From positions 1 to 64,000 of the forward strand of contig NZ_BJUV01000018.1 in assembly GCF_007988805.1 (NCBI RefSeq): 64,000 nucleotides of DNA. Reading direction: 5' to 3'. The stretch comes from Frigoribacterium faeni (GTDB lineage Bacteria; Actinomycetota; Actinomycetes; Actinomycetales; Microbacteriaceae). The notes beneath the pieces were generated by a model. The model was not told the origin of the DNA and ran no database searches. It was given only the letters and a program-made list of their open reading frames with translations. A program made the position numbers and the translations under genes. This document shows positions 49,457-57,248 of the stretch, piece after piece; the first letter of the stretch is position 1, and each line of letters opens with the position of its first letter.

Positions 49457-50619
49457 GCGCTGGCCTCCGTCGCCCGCGCGGCCTCGTAGGCCGAGCGCAC
49501 GATGTCGAGCTCGATCGCGCTGGCGTCGGCGCCCGAGGCGAAGGCGACGAAATCGGCGGCGACCTCGACCGGGTCGGTCTCGATCGTGACGGCCCGCAGC
49601 GCGGGCGCGTCGACGGCGCCGATCGGCGTGTGCAGGATCGCCAACGCGTTCGGGAACCGCTCGCGCACGCGGGAGTACAGCCGGTCGGGGTGCACGGGGT
49701 CGGTGACGAGGATCCGCGACCACGCCTCGACGTGCTCGTCGTAGCGACCGTCGAGAAGGCGGCCGATCGTGTCGGTGAGTTCGACGAGGGGCCGGGGCAC
49801 CGGCGTCGGCACGGTCTCGACGGTCGCGAGCCCGTCGGCGTCGAGCGTGACGAGGGTGGACGACTTGACGTGGTTCCGCTCGCCGAACGAGAACGCGAGA
49901 GGCGACCCCGAGTAGCGCACCGTCGGCCGGGCGTCGACGGGGCCGACCCGCTGGGCGCCGTGCAGATGGCCGAGCGCCACGTAGTCGACGCCGTCGAACA
50001 CCCCGGAGGGCACCGAGTCGACTCCCCCGACACGGATGTCGCGCTCGCTCTCGCTCACCGCGCCTCCGGAGACGAACGCGTGCGCGACCACGACCGACCG
50101 GGCTCCCTCGCGCGTGGCGAGGTCGGCACGGATGCGACGCATCGCCGCGCCGACGACGGCCTCGTGCGAGCGGGCCAGGGGCCCGTCGGAATCGGCGTCG
50201 GCGAGCGCGTGGCGCACCGAGTCGGGGTCGAGGTAGGGCACGCCGTAGAAGGCGACGGGGCCGTCGGTGTCGTCGACGACGACCGGGCCGTCGAGCTCGT
50301 CGACGCGGGCGCGCAGGTGCAGACCGGGGCGCATGAGCTCGGCGGCGAAGCCGAGCCGGACGGCCGAATCGTGGTTGCCGGGGGTCACGACGACCGTCGC
50401 GAGCTCGCTGAGCCGCCGGAGGGCCTGGCCGAGGAGGCGCACGCTCGGCACCGAGGGCACGGCCCGGTCGTACACGTCGCCGGCGACGACCACCACCTGC
50501 ACACCCCGCTCGCGGACGAGCTCGACGAGGTGGTCGACGAAGGCGGCCTGGTGATCGTGCAGGTCGACGCCGTGCAGCGTGCGTCCGAGGTGCCAGTCGC
50601 TCGTGTGCAGGATGAGCAC
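49453..50619 (-). CDS. sbcD: Exonuclease subunit SbcD (Mre11-like nuclease)
   Basis: 388 residues. All phosphodiesterase motifs are present: HTSDWHLGR (about 5-13), AGDVYDRAVP (about 46-55), TPGNHDSA (about 79-86), VVAHAFVSG (about 174) and ALGHLHGAQRV (about 213-223). It supplies the Mn-dependent nuclease for SbcC. The start is a GTG with ACGGAG upstream, and the promoter overlaps the divergent M20 peptidase promoter at 50655-50664. Confidence 0.95.
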   Translation of the reverse strand: MLILHTSDWHLGRTLHGVDLHDHQAAFVDHLVELVRERGVQVVVVAGDVYDRAVPSVPSVRLLGQALRRLSELATVVVTPGNHDSAVRLGFAAELMRPGLHLRARVDELDGPVVVDDTDGPVAFYGVPYLDPDSVRHALADADSDGPLARSHEAVVGAAMRRIRADLATREGARSVVVAHAFVSGGAVSESERDIRVGGVDSVPSGVFDGVDYVALGHLHGAQRVGPVDARPTVRYSGSPLAFSFGERNHVKSSTLVTLDADGLATVETVPTPVPRPLVELTDTIGRLLDGRYDEHVEAWSRILVTDPVHPDRLYSRVRERFPNALAILHTPIGAVDAPALRAVTIETDPVEVAADFVAFASGADASAIELDIVRSAYEAARATEASA

Positions 50620-50654
50620 GGGTCTCCGTTCTGCGGTGCCGGTGGGTCGTCGTC

Positions 50655-50664
50655 ACTGTAGCGT
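50655..50664. promoter_or_regulatory. Overlapping back-to-back -10 boxes for sbcDC and the M20 gene
   Basis: ACTGTAGCGT contains a minus-strand -10 (TACAGT, 50655-50660) for sbcDC and a plus-strand -10 (TAGCGT, 50659-50664) for the peptidase. They share two bases, so polymerase should be able to use only one direction at a time. Confidence 0.55.
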
Positions 50665-50702
50665 CGAGGTCCGACACCGAAGCGCTGGAGGAGATCCGCA
50701 CC

Positions 50703-51866
50703 GTGACCGACGACACCATCGACCTGCCCGCCCTCCGGAACGAGGTCGAGGCACGCCACGAGCGGATGATCGCCGATCTGGTCGCCTACGCCTCGCTCGA
50801 GACCCCCTCCGACGACGTCGACCTGCTCGAGGCCGGCCTCGCCTGGATAGAGTCTTGGCTGACGGCCACGGCGGGCCCGGCGGCCGCGCGTCGGGTGCAC
50901 GTGGTGGAGGGCTACGGCGACACGGTCACCCTCGAGTACCCGTCGCCGACGGGGTCGTCCGAATGGGTCAGTGCGCTCTGCCACTACGACACCGTCTGGT
51001 CGGAGGGCACGCTCGCCGACTGGCCGATCACGATCGACGGCGACGTCATGACCGGCCCCGGGGTCTTCGACATGAAGTCGGGTCTGATCCAGCTCGGTCA
51101 CGCCATCGCCGTGTCCGACGGGCTGGGGCTGCCCCGGCCCGGTGTCCGCATCGTGCTGAACGGCGACGAGGAGGTCGGCAGCATCGCCTCGCGCTCGGCG
51201 ATCGAGGCCGAGGTGAGCCGAGGAGGCGCGGTGCTCGTCTTCGAGTCCGCCGCGGAGGGCGCCGTCAAGACCGCCCGCAAGGGCGTCGGCATCTTCGAGG
51301 TCGAGACCTTCGGCGTCGAGGTGCACGCCGGCCTGCACCCCCGGTCCGGTGCGAGCGCCATCGACGAGATGGCCCGGATCATCCTGCAGCTGCACGGCGC
51401 CGCCGACATCGACGCGGGCACGTCGCTCAACGTCGGCATCGTGCAGGGCGGCACCCGCACCAACGTGCGGGCCGGTCACGCCCGGGCCTCGGTGGACGTG
51501 CGCGTCACCTCGTCCGACGAGGCCGCCCGCGTCGAGGCCCTCTTCGCCGGACTCGCCCCGCACGATCCGCTCGCGCGGGTGCAGGTGACGGGCGGCTGGA
51601 ACCGCCCTCCGATGGAGCGCACGGCGGTGACGGCCGCACTGTACGGACGCGCGGCGGCCGTCGCGGCGACGCTCGGCTTCGAGCTGCGCGAGGTCTCGGT
51701 CGGCGGGGCGAGCGATGGCAACTTCGCCGCGGCCCTCGGCTGCGCGGTGCTCGACGGCGTCGGCGGGGTCGGCGGCGGGGCGCACGCCCGCCACGAGTGG
51801 ATCAGCGTGGCCGGCATGGTCGAGCGCAGCGAGTTCGTCGTCGCCCTCCTCGCCGACCTGGCGTAG
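50703..51866 (+). CDS. M20-family zinc peptidase (carboxypeptidase G2-like)
   Basis: 387 residues. Metal ligands and catalytic acids are in CHYDTVW (about 97), GPGVFDMKSG (about 117), NGDEEVGS (about 153; Glu-Glu pair), FESAAEG and the final HEWI (about 365). GGASDGNF is the typical CPG2/ArgE-DapE substrate motif. It probably removes the C-terminal residue, such as glutamate, from small peptides or acylated amino acids; the substrate is unknown. GGAGGAG precedes GTG. No signal peptide. Confidence 0.9.
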   Translation: MTDDTIDLPALRNEVEARHERMIADLVAYASLETPSDDVDLLEAGLAWIESWLTATAGPAAARRVHVVEGYGDTVTLEYPSPTGSSEWVSALCHYDTVWSEGTLADWPITIDGDVMTGPGVFDMKSGLIQLGHAIAVSDGLGLPRPGVRIVLNGDEEVGSIASRSAIEAEVSRGGAVLVFESAAEGAVKTARKGVGIFEVETFGVEVHAGLHPRSGASAIDEMARIILQLHGAADIDAGTSLNVGIVQGGTRTNVRAGHARASVDVRVTSSDEAARVEALFAGLAPHDPLARVQVTGGWNRPPMERTAVTAALYGRAAAVAATLGFELREVSVGGASDGNFAAALGCAVLDGVGGVGGGAHARHEWISVAGMVERSEFVVALLADLA

Positions 51867-51889
51867 CCGACGCGGGCGCGTGCCGGGCT

Positions 51890-51945
51890 CGAGTGGTCGG
51901 AGGATGCTCTTCCCCAGCTCGGGAACGACATCATTGGACCACTCG
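51890..51945. repeat. 56-bp palindromic element, copy D (degenerate)
   Basis: Both ends (CGAGTGGTC, GACCACTCG) are intact, but the inner right arm has decayed (CATCATTG). It still measures exactly 56 bp. It lies 23 bp after the M20 peptidase stop and 28 bp before arsC. Confidence 0.8.
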
Positions 51946-51972
51946 ACGACCCCGATCCGAAGGCAGCCCGTC

Positions 51973-52383
51973 ATGACCGCCAAGCCCACCGTCCTGTTCG
52001 TCTGCGTGCACAACGCCGGCCGCTCCCAGATGGCCGCCGGCTACCTGCAGGCCCTCGCCGGCGATCGCGTCGACGTCCTCTCCGCCGGAAGCCAGCCCAA
52101 GGACGAGATCAACCCCGTGGCGATCCAGGCCATGGCCGAGGAGGGCATCGACATCGCGGGCAACCAGCCCAAGGTCCTCACGACCGACGCCGTGCGCGAC
52201 AGCGACGTCGTGATCACGATGGGCTGCGGCGACGCCTGCCCGATCTTCCCCGGCAAGCGCTACGAGGACTGGGAGCTCACCGACCCCGCGGGCCGCGGCA
52301 TCGACGACGTCCGCCCCATCCGCGACGACATCCGGGCTCGCGTCGAAGCCCTCCTGGCCGAGATCGCCCCCGCGACCGCCTGA
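51973..52383 (+). CDS. arsC: Arsenate reductase, LMW-phosphatase fold (mycothiol type)
   Basis: 136 residues. P-loop FVCVHNAGRSQMA (about 9-21) with the nucleophilic Cys followed by H-N-x-G-R-S, and WELTDPAGRGIDDVRPIRDDIR near the C terminus, match the actinobacterial ArsC1/2 (arsenate-mycothiol) group. It lacks the pair of extra cysteines of thioredoxin-linked ArsC; a GCGDACP motif is present at about residue 80. No ArsR, Acr3 or ArsB lies beside it, so it may be a solitary copy or a low-molecular-weight protein phosphatase. Confidence 0.85.
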   Translation: MTAKPTVLFVCVHNAGRSQMAAGYLQALAGDRVDVLSAGSQPKDEINPVAIQAMAEEGIDIAGNQPKVLTTDAVRDSDVVITMGCGDACPIFPGKRYEDWELTDPAGRGIDDVRPIRDDIRARVEALLAEIAPATA

Positions 52384-52478
52384 TCGTCGGCGCCCGCGGG
52401 CGCTCCCGAGCACGGTTCCTCGCGGCGCACGCTCACGAGTGGCCCCTCGGGGAGCGCGCCTTCTCCTATGCTGCGATC

Positions 52479-53477
52479 GTGTCTCGCACGCGCCAGAGGG
52501 TGTTCCGGGGGCTCCTCGCCGCCGTCGCGGTCGTCGGCGTGCTGTCGATCGGGGTGAGCCCGTCCCTCCGGTCGGTGGACGAGGCGCCCCTCCTGCATGT
52601 CGTCGCGATGAGCCGTCTCGTCGGCGCGGTCGCGATCGCGTGCCTCCTCGGCCTCGCCGTCGCGCTCCTCGCGGGTCGACGCGCCGACCGCGACCGCCCG
52701 GGCGGGATCGTCGCCGCCGGCCTGCTGGTGCTCGCCCTCGTGGGCTTCGTCGGCGCTCCCGCGCTGTCGGTTCCGGCCGAGGAGGCGCGGGCCGACGACG
52801 GCGCGGACCTCACGATCCTCTCGTGGAACACCGGGCAGGACGACGTCGACGCGTCCGTGATCCTCGCCCTCGTCGACGATCACCGGGCGGACGTCATCGT
52901 CCTCCCCGAGTACTTCGGGCGACTCGCGGAGGGTCAGTTCGGCGGATGGGCCGCCGAGAACGGATACCAGCTCCTCTCGGCGGAGTCGTCGACCTCGAGC
53001 GTGCTCATCTCCGACCGGCTCGGCGCGTATACGGTCGACACGACCGACGCCCCGCCGTGGGCCGGTTTCACCGCCGTCCCGTCGGACGCGACGAGTCCGC
53101 CGATCGTCGTCGTCCACGCCGAGCACGCCCGGCTGTGGTCGTCGAGCCTGTGGCAGCAGCACATCGCGTGGGTCGCGCGCGCCTGCGACCGTCCCCTCTC
53201 GATCGCCGTCGGCGATCTCAACGCGACGGCGCAGAACCTCCCCGCGAACGGGCTCGGCCGGTGCCGCGACGTCGCCGAGCGCCGGGGCGAGACGACGACC
53301 GGCACCTGGCCGACCTGGCTCCCCGCAGCCGTCGGGGCGCAGATCGATCGGGTGCTGGCGGGGAGCGCCTGGACGCCGACGAGCTTCGAGGTGCTCTCCG
53401 GCCACGACCGCGACGGCACCGATCACCGTCCGATCCTGGCCCGCCTCGCCGCGGTCGACGACAGGAGCGCCCCGTGA
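52479..53477 (+). CDS. Endonuclease/exonuclease/phosphatase-family membrane protein
   Basis: 332 residues. Three N-terminal membrane helices (about 8-28, 38-63, 73-92) are followed by an extracytoplasmic EEP fold with SWNTGQDD (about 117-124), VLPEYFG catalytic Glu (about 145), VGDLNAT (about 245) and GTDHRPILARL (about 312-322). This layout matches actinobacterial membrane-bound nucleases or sphingomyelinase-like phosphatases; the substrate is unknown. The GTG is six bases after TATGCT (52467-52472), leaderless. The stop overlaps the esterase gene (GTGA). Confidence 0.85.
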   Translation: MSRTRQRVFRGLLAAVAVVGVLSIGVSPSLRSVDEAPLLHVVAMSRLVGAVAIACLLGLAVALLAGRRADRDRPGGIVAAGLLVLALVGFVGAPALSVPAEEARADDGADLTILSWNTGQDDVDASVILALVDDHRADVIVLPEYFGRLAEGQFGGWAAENGYQLLSAESSTSSVLISDRLGAYTVDTTDAPPWAGFTAVPSDATSPPIVVVHAEHARLWSSSLWQQHIAWVARACDRPLSIAVGDLNATAQNLPANGLGRCRDVAERRGETTTGTWPTWLPAAVGAQIDRVLAGSAWTPTSFEVLSGHDRDGTDHRPILARLAAVDDRSAP

Positions 53478-54451
53478 CCCGACCGACTCACGACCGCGAT
53501 CCGAGCGCCGACCCGAGCCCAGCCGAGCTCGACGGCGATCCGACCGGACGAGCTCGAGCGCGCCTCGTCACGCGGCGCAGCCTCCTCGTCGCGGCAGGCG
53601 CCGCGGTGGTGATCGGCGCCGGGGGCGTCGCCGCATCCGCCGCCGGCGTGATCCCCGGGCGGTCCTTCGTCGAGCGGAAGCTCGGTCTCGTCGGCGCAGC
53701 GGGCGAGATCCCGGATCTGGCGCCCGGCCCGGCGGCGACCGGGACATTCCTCTCGGCGGCTCGTCGAGGCGCGGACACCGGGTGGACCATCAGCTACCCG
53801 CCGGGCAGCAGCGTCGGCGACCGCCTGCCCGTCATCGTCTCGCTGCACGGCTACGGAGGCGACCACCGCACGAGCTTCGGCGACCGTCTCGGGCTCGACC
53901 GGTTCCAGGCGCAGGCGGTGTCGCAGGGCACGGCGGGTTTCGCCGTGGCGTCCGTGGACGGTGGCGACGCCTACTGGCATCCTCGCGTCTCCGGAGAGGA
54001 CCCTCGGGGCATGCTCGTCGAGGAATTCCTGCCGCTCCTCGCCGACCAGGGGCTCGACACGTCCAGGCTCGGCCTGCTCGGCTGGTCCATGGGGGCGTTC
54101 GGCGCCCTCCTGCTCGCGAGCGACCTGGGGCCCGCACGGGTCGCGGCGGTCGGGGCGATGTCGGTCGCGCTCTGGCCGACGGCCGATCGGGCCGCGTCGG
54201 GGGCGTTCGACGACGCCGACGACTTCGCGCGGAACGACCTCCTGGATCCGTCGCGCGCTCGCGCTCTCGGAACAGTGGCCGCTCGGATCGACTGCGGCAC
54301 CGCGGACGCCTTCTGCCCGAACAACCGCCGGCTGGTCGACACCGTGACGCCCCGCCCGACCGGCGTCTTCACCTCCGGTGCACACGACATGGCCTACTGG
54401 CGACGCGTGGTGCCCGACCAGCTCGCGTTCCTCGGCGCGCGCCTCGGCTAG
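53474..54451 (+). CDS. Secreted alpha/beta-hydrolase esterase
   Basis: 325 residues. A probable Tat signal (RARLVTRRSLLVAAGAAVVIG, about 30-50) precedes an alpha/beta hydrolase with LHGYGGDHRTS (oxyanion loop, about 119), nucleophile elbow LGWSMGAFGAL (about 202-212), and a final catalytic His in TSGAHDMAYW (about 302). It resembles the D-family esterases (esterase D/PHB-depolymerase-like) secreted by actinobacteria. GTG overlaps the stop of the EEP gene, so the two are coexpressed. Confidence 0.85.
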   Translation: MTRPTHDRDPSADPSPAELDGDPTGRARARLVTRRSLLVAAGAAVVIGAGGVAASAAGVIPGRSFVERKLGLVGAAGEIPDLAPGPAATGTFLSAARRGADTGWTISYPPGSSVGDRLPVIVSLHGYGGDHRTSFGDRLGLDRFQAQAVSQGTAGFAVASVDGGDAYWHPRVSGEDPRGMLVEEFLPLLADQGLDTSRLGLLGWSMGAFGALLLASDLGPARVAAVGAMSVALWPTADRAASGAFDDADDFARNDLLDPSRARALGTVAARIDCGTADAFCPNNRRLVDTVTPRPTGVFTSGAHDMAYWRRVVPDQLAFLGARLG

Positions 54452-54462
54452 GCCGTCGGCCC

Positions 54463-54507
54463 GCTCGCCGTCGGCCGGCTCGCCGTCGGCCGGCTCGCCG
54501 TCGACGA
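54463..54507. repeat. 15-bp tandem repeats after the esterase stop
   Basis: Three copies of GCTCGCCGTCGGCCG (the third ends GACGA) lie 12 bp after the stop. They are similar in kind to the GC-rich tandem tracts next to the 56-bp palindromes, but no palindrome is present here. Confidence 0.8.
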
Positions 54508-54540
54508 TCGAGACTCAGGCCGCACGGACGTCGGGTGACC

Positions 54541-55284
54541 TCAGCAGTCGCTCTTGATCTCGTTGGGTCCCATGATCGAGTGGATGACGCCCTTCTCGCT
54601 GTAGACCGAGGCACCGTACGGGCGCCAGCTGCCGTCGTCGACCTGCGGGTTCCTGACGAGGTCGTAGACGATCGACAGCAGCTCCTGCTCGGGAACCGAC
54701 GGGAAGTCGTCCTTCACGGTCGAGGCGAACGCGTCGTCCAGCGACTCGACGGAGTCTCCGACGGCTTCGCCGGTCGGCGTCTCGATCCGCACCGTCCTCC
54801 CGTCCGACGTGGCGACCGCGGTCTCGTTCGTCCCGAAGCTGAGCGTCCCGTCGTCGGTGAAGAGGTCGGCTGTGCCGATGCGGGTCGTGTCGCCCCAGGC
54901 CCACGCCGTCTGCGCCCGGACGCAGCTCGCGGCCGCGAGGTCGCTGGAACGGGGCTCGCCCAGCACCCCGCTGAGGGTCTCCACGGCGTCGTCCAGCGAC
55001 GTGCCGACGAGGCCGATCGCGGCGACCTCGGTGTCCGCCTCGCGCAACGACAGCTGGGTGGCGGACACCACGATGGTGTCGACCGCGGCCAGGGCGTCGG
55101 CGGTGCCGTCGGCGTCCGTCGCTCCGTCCCCCGGGGCCGACGGTGCGGACGTCTGCGAGGGCGCGGCGGACGTCGTGCTCGACGACGACGACGCGGGCGC
55201 TTCCTGTGCCGTGCACCCCACGAGCACGGTCATGACGGACATGGTGACGGCGGCCGCCGACGTGATTCCCCAGAGAGTTCTCAT
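54541..55284 (-). CDS. Lipoprotein, unrecognised
   Basis: 247 residues. The lipobox is VLVGC-TAQ (Cys about 24), followed by a Ser/Thr/Ala/Pro linker to about 62 and a soluble domain with CVRAQTAW and a C-terminal Cys (EIKSDC), possibly a disulfide. No known family was recognised. Gene starts at ATG 55284, six bases after TACGGT (55291-55296, minus strand), so it is leaderless. It is divergent from another lipoprotein gene across the GGTGTCATCC inverted repeats. Confidence 0.75.
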   Translation of the reverse strand: MRTLWGITSAAAVTMSVMTVLVGCTAQEAPASSSSSTTSAAPSQTSAPSAPGDGATDADGTADALAAVDTIVVSATQLSLREADTEVAAIGLVGTSLDDAVETLSGVLGEPRSSDLAAASCVRAQTAWAWGDTTRIGTADLFTDDGTLSFGTNETAVATSDGRTVRIETPTGEAVGDSVESLDDAFASTVKDDFPSVPEQELLSIVYDLVRNPQVDDGSWRPYGASVYSEKGVIHSIMGPNEIKSDC

Positions 55285-55353
55285 GCGCCGACCGTAGCGA
55301 CGGGGGCGCACCGTCCGACAGCGCCGAGACCGGATCTCCATCGCACGAGACCC

Positions 55354-55434
55354 GGTGTCATCCAGGAGGATGACACCAGGACCTCGTGACGGAATCGTGA
55401 TCGACGGAGGCGCGGAGTCATCCTCCAGGACGAC
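55354..55434. promoter_or_regulatory. Two related inverted repeats between divergent lipoprotein genes
   Basis: Site 1 is perfect: GGTGTCATCC (55354-55363), AGGA, GGATGACACC (55368-55377). Site 2 is imperfect: GTCATCC (55417-55423), TCCA, GGACGAC (55428-55434). Both have four-base centres and lie 63 bp apart. They suit a dimeric regulator such as a NarL/LuxR-type response regulator; no such gene is visible in the window. Confidence 0.55.
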
Positions 55435-55508
55435 ACGGCCCCCGAGACGGCTGGCTAGCGTGGAGCAGCAGGCCCGAGCAGAGGCCGCACGGGGTGATGG
55501 GGAACGAC

Positions 55509-56204
55509 ATGAGCACACGACGCATCGGCACGATCGGGACGGCCGGTCTGGCACTGGTCCTGCTGACGGGCTGCGGAGGGCAGACACTGCCGGCCACCCC
55601 CGTGTCCTCGCCGGCGAGCGCATCGCCCGCCGCATCGTCGAGCCCGAGCGCGACGACGCCCGAGACGACGCCGACCGAGGCCGCGCCGACCGACGCGGCG
55701 ACGACCGAGCCGCCGGCCGCCGCGACCCCGGTCGCGATCCCGACCGACTGCACTCAGATCGTCGACTCGGCCGCCTACACGACGAACTTCGGCGACATCC
55801 CGCTCAACCCGGTCGAGTTCGGCTTCTCGGGCACGAACTCGGGAGTGAAGACCCCGACGGCCGCAGGCGAGGGCGCGACCGCCATCGAGGTCATCGGAGC
55901 GGCGAACGAGCTGGCGTGTTACTGGCGCGACCCCCGCTCCGACGTCTCGGGCATCGGCGTGAACATGGGGCATCTCGATCCGTCGGTCACCGGCCCGCTG
56001 ATGGACGGCTTCGCGGCCGACGGCTACGGCTGCAGCACGGCCGACGGCGGGCGCCTCTGCCAGCTCGTGACGGCCGACCCGCAGTACCCCGTCGACCGGA
56101 CCGTGACGTACTTCGTCCGCGACGACGTGGTCGTGACCGTCGACCAGACGAACGTGCCCACCGACGACCTGGTCGGCTCGATCGTCGCGCGCCTCTGGAG
56201 CTGA
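55509..56204 (+). CDS. Lipoprotein with Cys-Trp-Arg-Asp motif, paralogue 1
   Basis: 231 residues. The lipobox VLLTGC-GG (Cys about 22) is followed by a Pro/Ala/Thr linker (about 26-76) and a compact domain beginning IPTDCTQI with ACYWRDP (about 138), GYGCSTADGGRLCQL and RTVTYFVRDDVVVTVDQTN. It shares the same framework with the lipoprotein at 60814. Four conserved Cys suggest two disulfides. Upstream TAGCGT (about 55456) is a possible -10. Start chosen at ATG 55509, where the lipoprotein signal begins. Confidence 0.78.
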   Translation: MSTRRIGTIGTAGLALVLLTGCGGQTLPATPVSSPASASPAASSSPSATTPETTPTEAAPTDAATTEPPAAATPVAIPTDCTQIVDSAAYTTNFGDIPLNPVEFGFSGTNSGVKTPTAAGEGATAIEVIGAANELACYWRDPRSDVSGIGVNMGHLDPSVTGPLMDGFAADGYGCSTADGGRLCQLVTADPQYPVDRTVTYFVRDDVVVTVDQTNVPTDDLVGSIVARLWS

Positions 56205-56238
56205 CACCGCGCCTCCGCGGCCCGCGTCGGCGGCACCG

Positions 56239-56296
56239 CACCGCGAAACGGACTCCGCACCCGAGCTAGAAGCGGTGCGGTGTCCGTTTCGCGGTG
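56239..56296. terminator. Second-family inverted repeat between convergent genes
   Basis: Arms CACCGCGAAACGGACTCCGC (left, from 56239) and its complement (56274-56296) match over 22 of 23 positions with a 12-base loop. It lies 34 bp after the lipoprotein stop and 19 bp after the amidase stop, so it can serve as a bidirectional terminator. It resembles the 56-bp palindromes in position and length but not in sequence. Confidence 0.75.
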
Positions 56297-56315
56297 TGAA
56301 GGTAAGCCGTCCGAC

Positions 56316-57248
56316 CTACAGCACGCTCTTCGGCACCCGGTGGAGGGTCACCGCCCCGACCGCGTCGAACGGGTGCAGCGGGTCCGGTGCGACCGATCCC
56401 GTCGGCCCGCCGAGCCGCGAGTGACCGACCGCGCTGAGCACCGCATAGGCGTCGCCCCGGGACCACCCGTGGTCGTCCACCAGGAACGCGAAGGCGTCCT
56501 CGTAGCCGCGCCGGATGCTCTCCTGCACGGGATCGCCGAGCCCGACGAAGACCCAGTCGTCGGCCGTCTCGATCCGCGGCGCCCGGAGTCCCATCCCCGG
56601 CACGAGGTCGATGGACACGACCGCCGTGCCCTGCGCCTCGATGGCCACGAACGACGACTCGCCCTCGGCCATGATCGCGTGGATGTCGCCGATCGACAGG
56701 TAGGCGCCCTCGACCATCACGGGCAGGTAGACGGTGGACCCCACGGTGTTCTCGGTGACGTCCATGTTGCCGCCCTGCGCGTACGCCGGCATGATCGTCG
56801 AGTTCTCGCCCTCGGCGGGGGCGGTGCCCATGCAGCCGATCATCGGTCGCGGTGCGAACACGTGTCGGTCGGTCACGTGCACCCCGGCGGCGTCGATCGG
56901 CACACGCCGGGTGAACATCCCGTCGCCCATCACGTGCTGCAGCGCGCCCGTCCCGGGCAGACTGACCGACCAGCCATGGTCCACCAGTCGGATCTCGTGC
57001 ACCGTCACGGCGAGCGCATCGCCCGGCACCGCACCCTCGACGTACACCGGCCCGGTGACCGGATTGATGGGCACCGACAGCCGGGCCGGATCATGGTGCT
57101 CGTGCAGTTCGGCGTAGACCGCGTCGCTCGTCTCGAAGCCGATCCGCTCGCCTGTGCCCGGCGTGATCCGCAGGACCGGCTCGACCGACGCGGAGAACCC
57201 GGGCCTCCCGAGCTCGTTGCTCAAGAGGTGGTGGAGGTCGCCGCTCAT
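56316..57248 (-). CDS. Acetamidase/formamidase family amidohydrolase
   Basis: 310 residues. Family features: NPVTGPVYVEGAVPGDALAV (about 62), GCMGTAPAEGE, QGGNMDV (about 160) and LSIGDIHAIMAEGESS (about 188). Enzymes of this group hydrolyse short aliphatic amides to the acid and ammonia. Start at ATG 57248 overlaps the stop of the amino-acid permease gene (ATGA). With the permease and the iminopeptidase, it suggests uptake and breakdown of amino-acid-derived amides. Confidence 0.88.
   Translation of the reverse strand: MSGDLHHLLSNELGRPGFSASVEPVLRITPGTGERIGFETSDAVYAELHEHHDPARLSVPINPVTGPVYVEGAVPGDALAVTVHEIRLVDHGWSVSLPGTGALQHVMGDGMFTRRVPIDAAGVHVTDRHVFAPRPMIGCMGTAPAEGENSTIMPAYAQGGNMDVTENTVGSTVYLPVMVEGAYLSIGDIHAIMAEGESSFVAIEAQGTAVVSIDLVPGMGLRAPRIETADDWVFVGLGDPVQESIRRGYEDAFAFLVDDHGWSRGDAYAVLSAVGHSRLGGPTGSVAPDPLHPFDAVGAVTLHRVPKSVL

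Noticed and set aside
56239-56296. Riboswitch or T-box before the amidase operon.
   Set aside because: The element lies after the stop codons of convergent genes, not in a leader, and has no recognised aptamer features.
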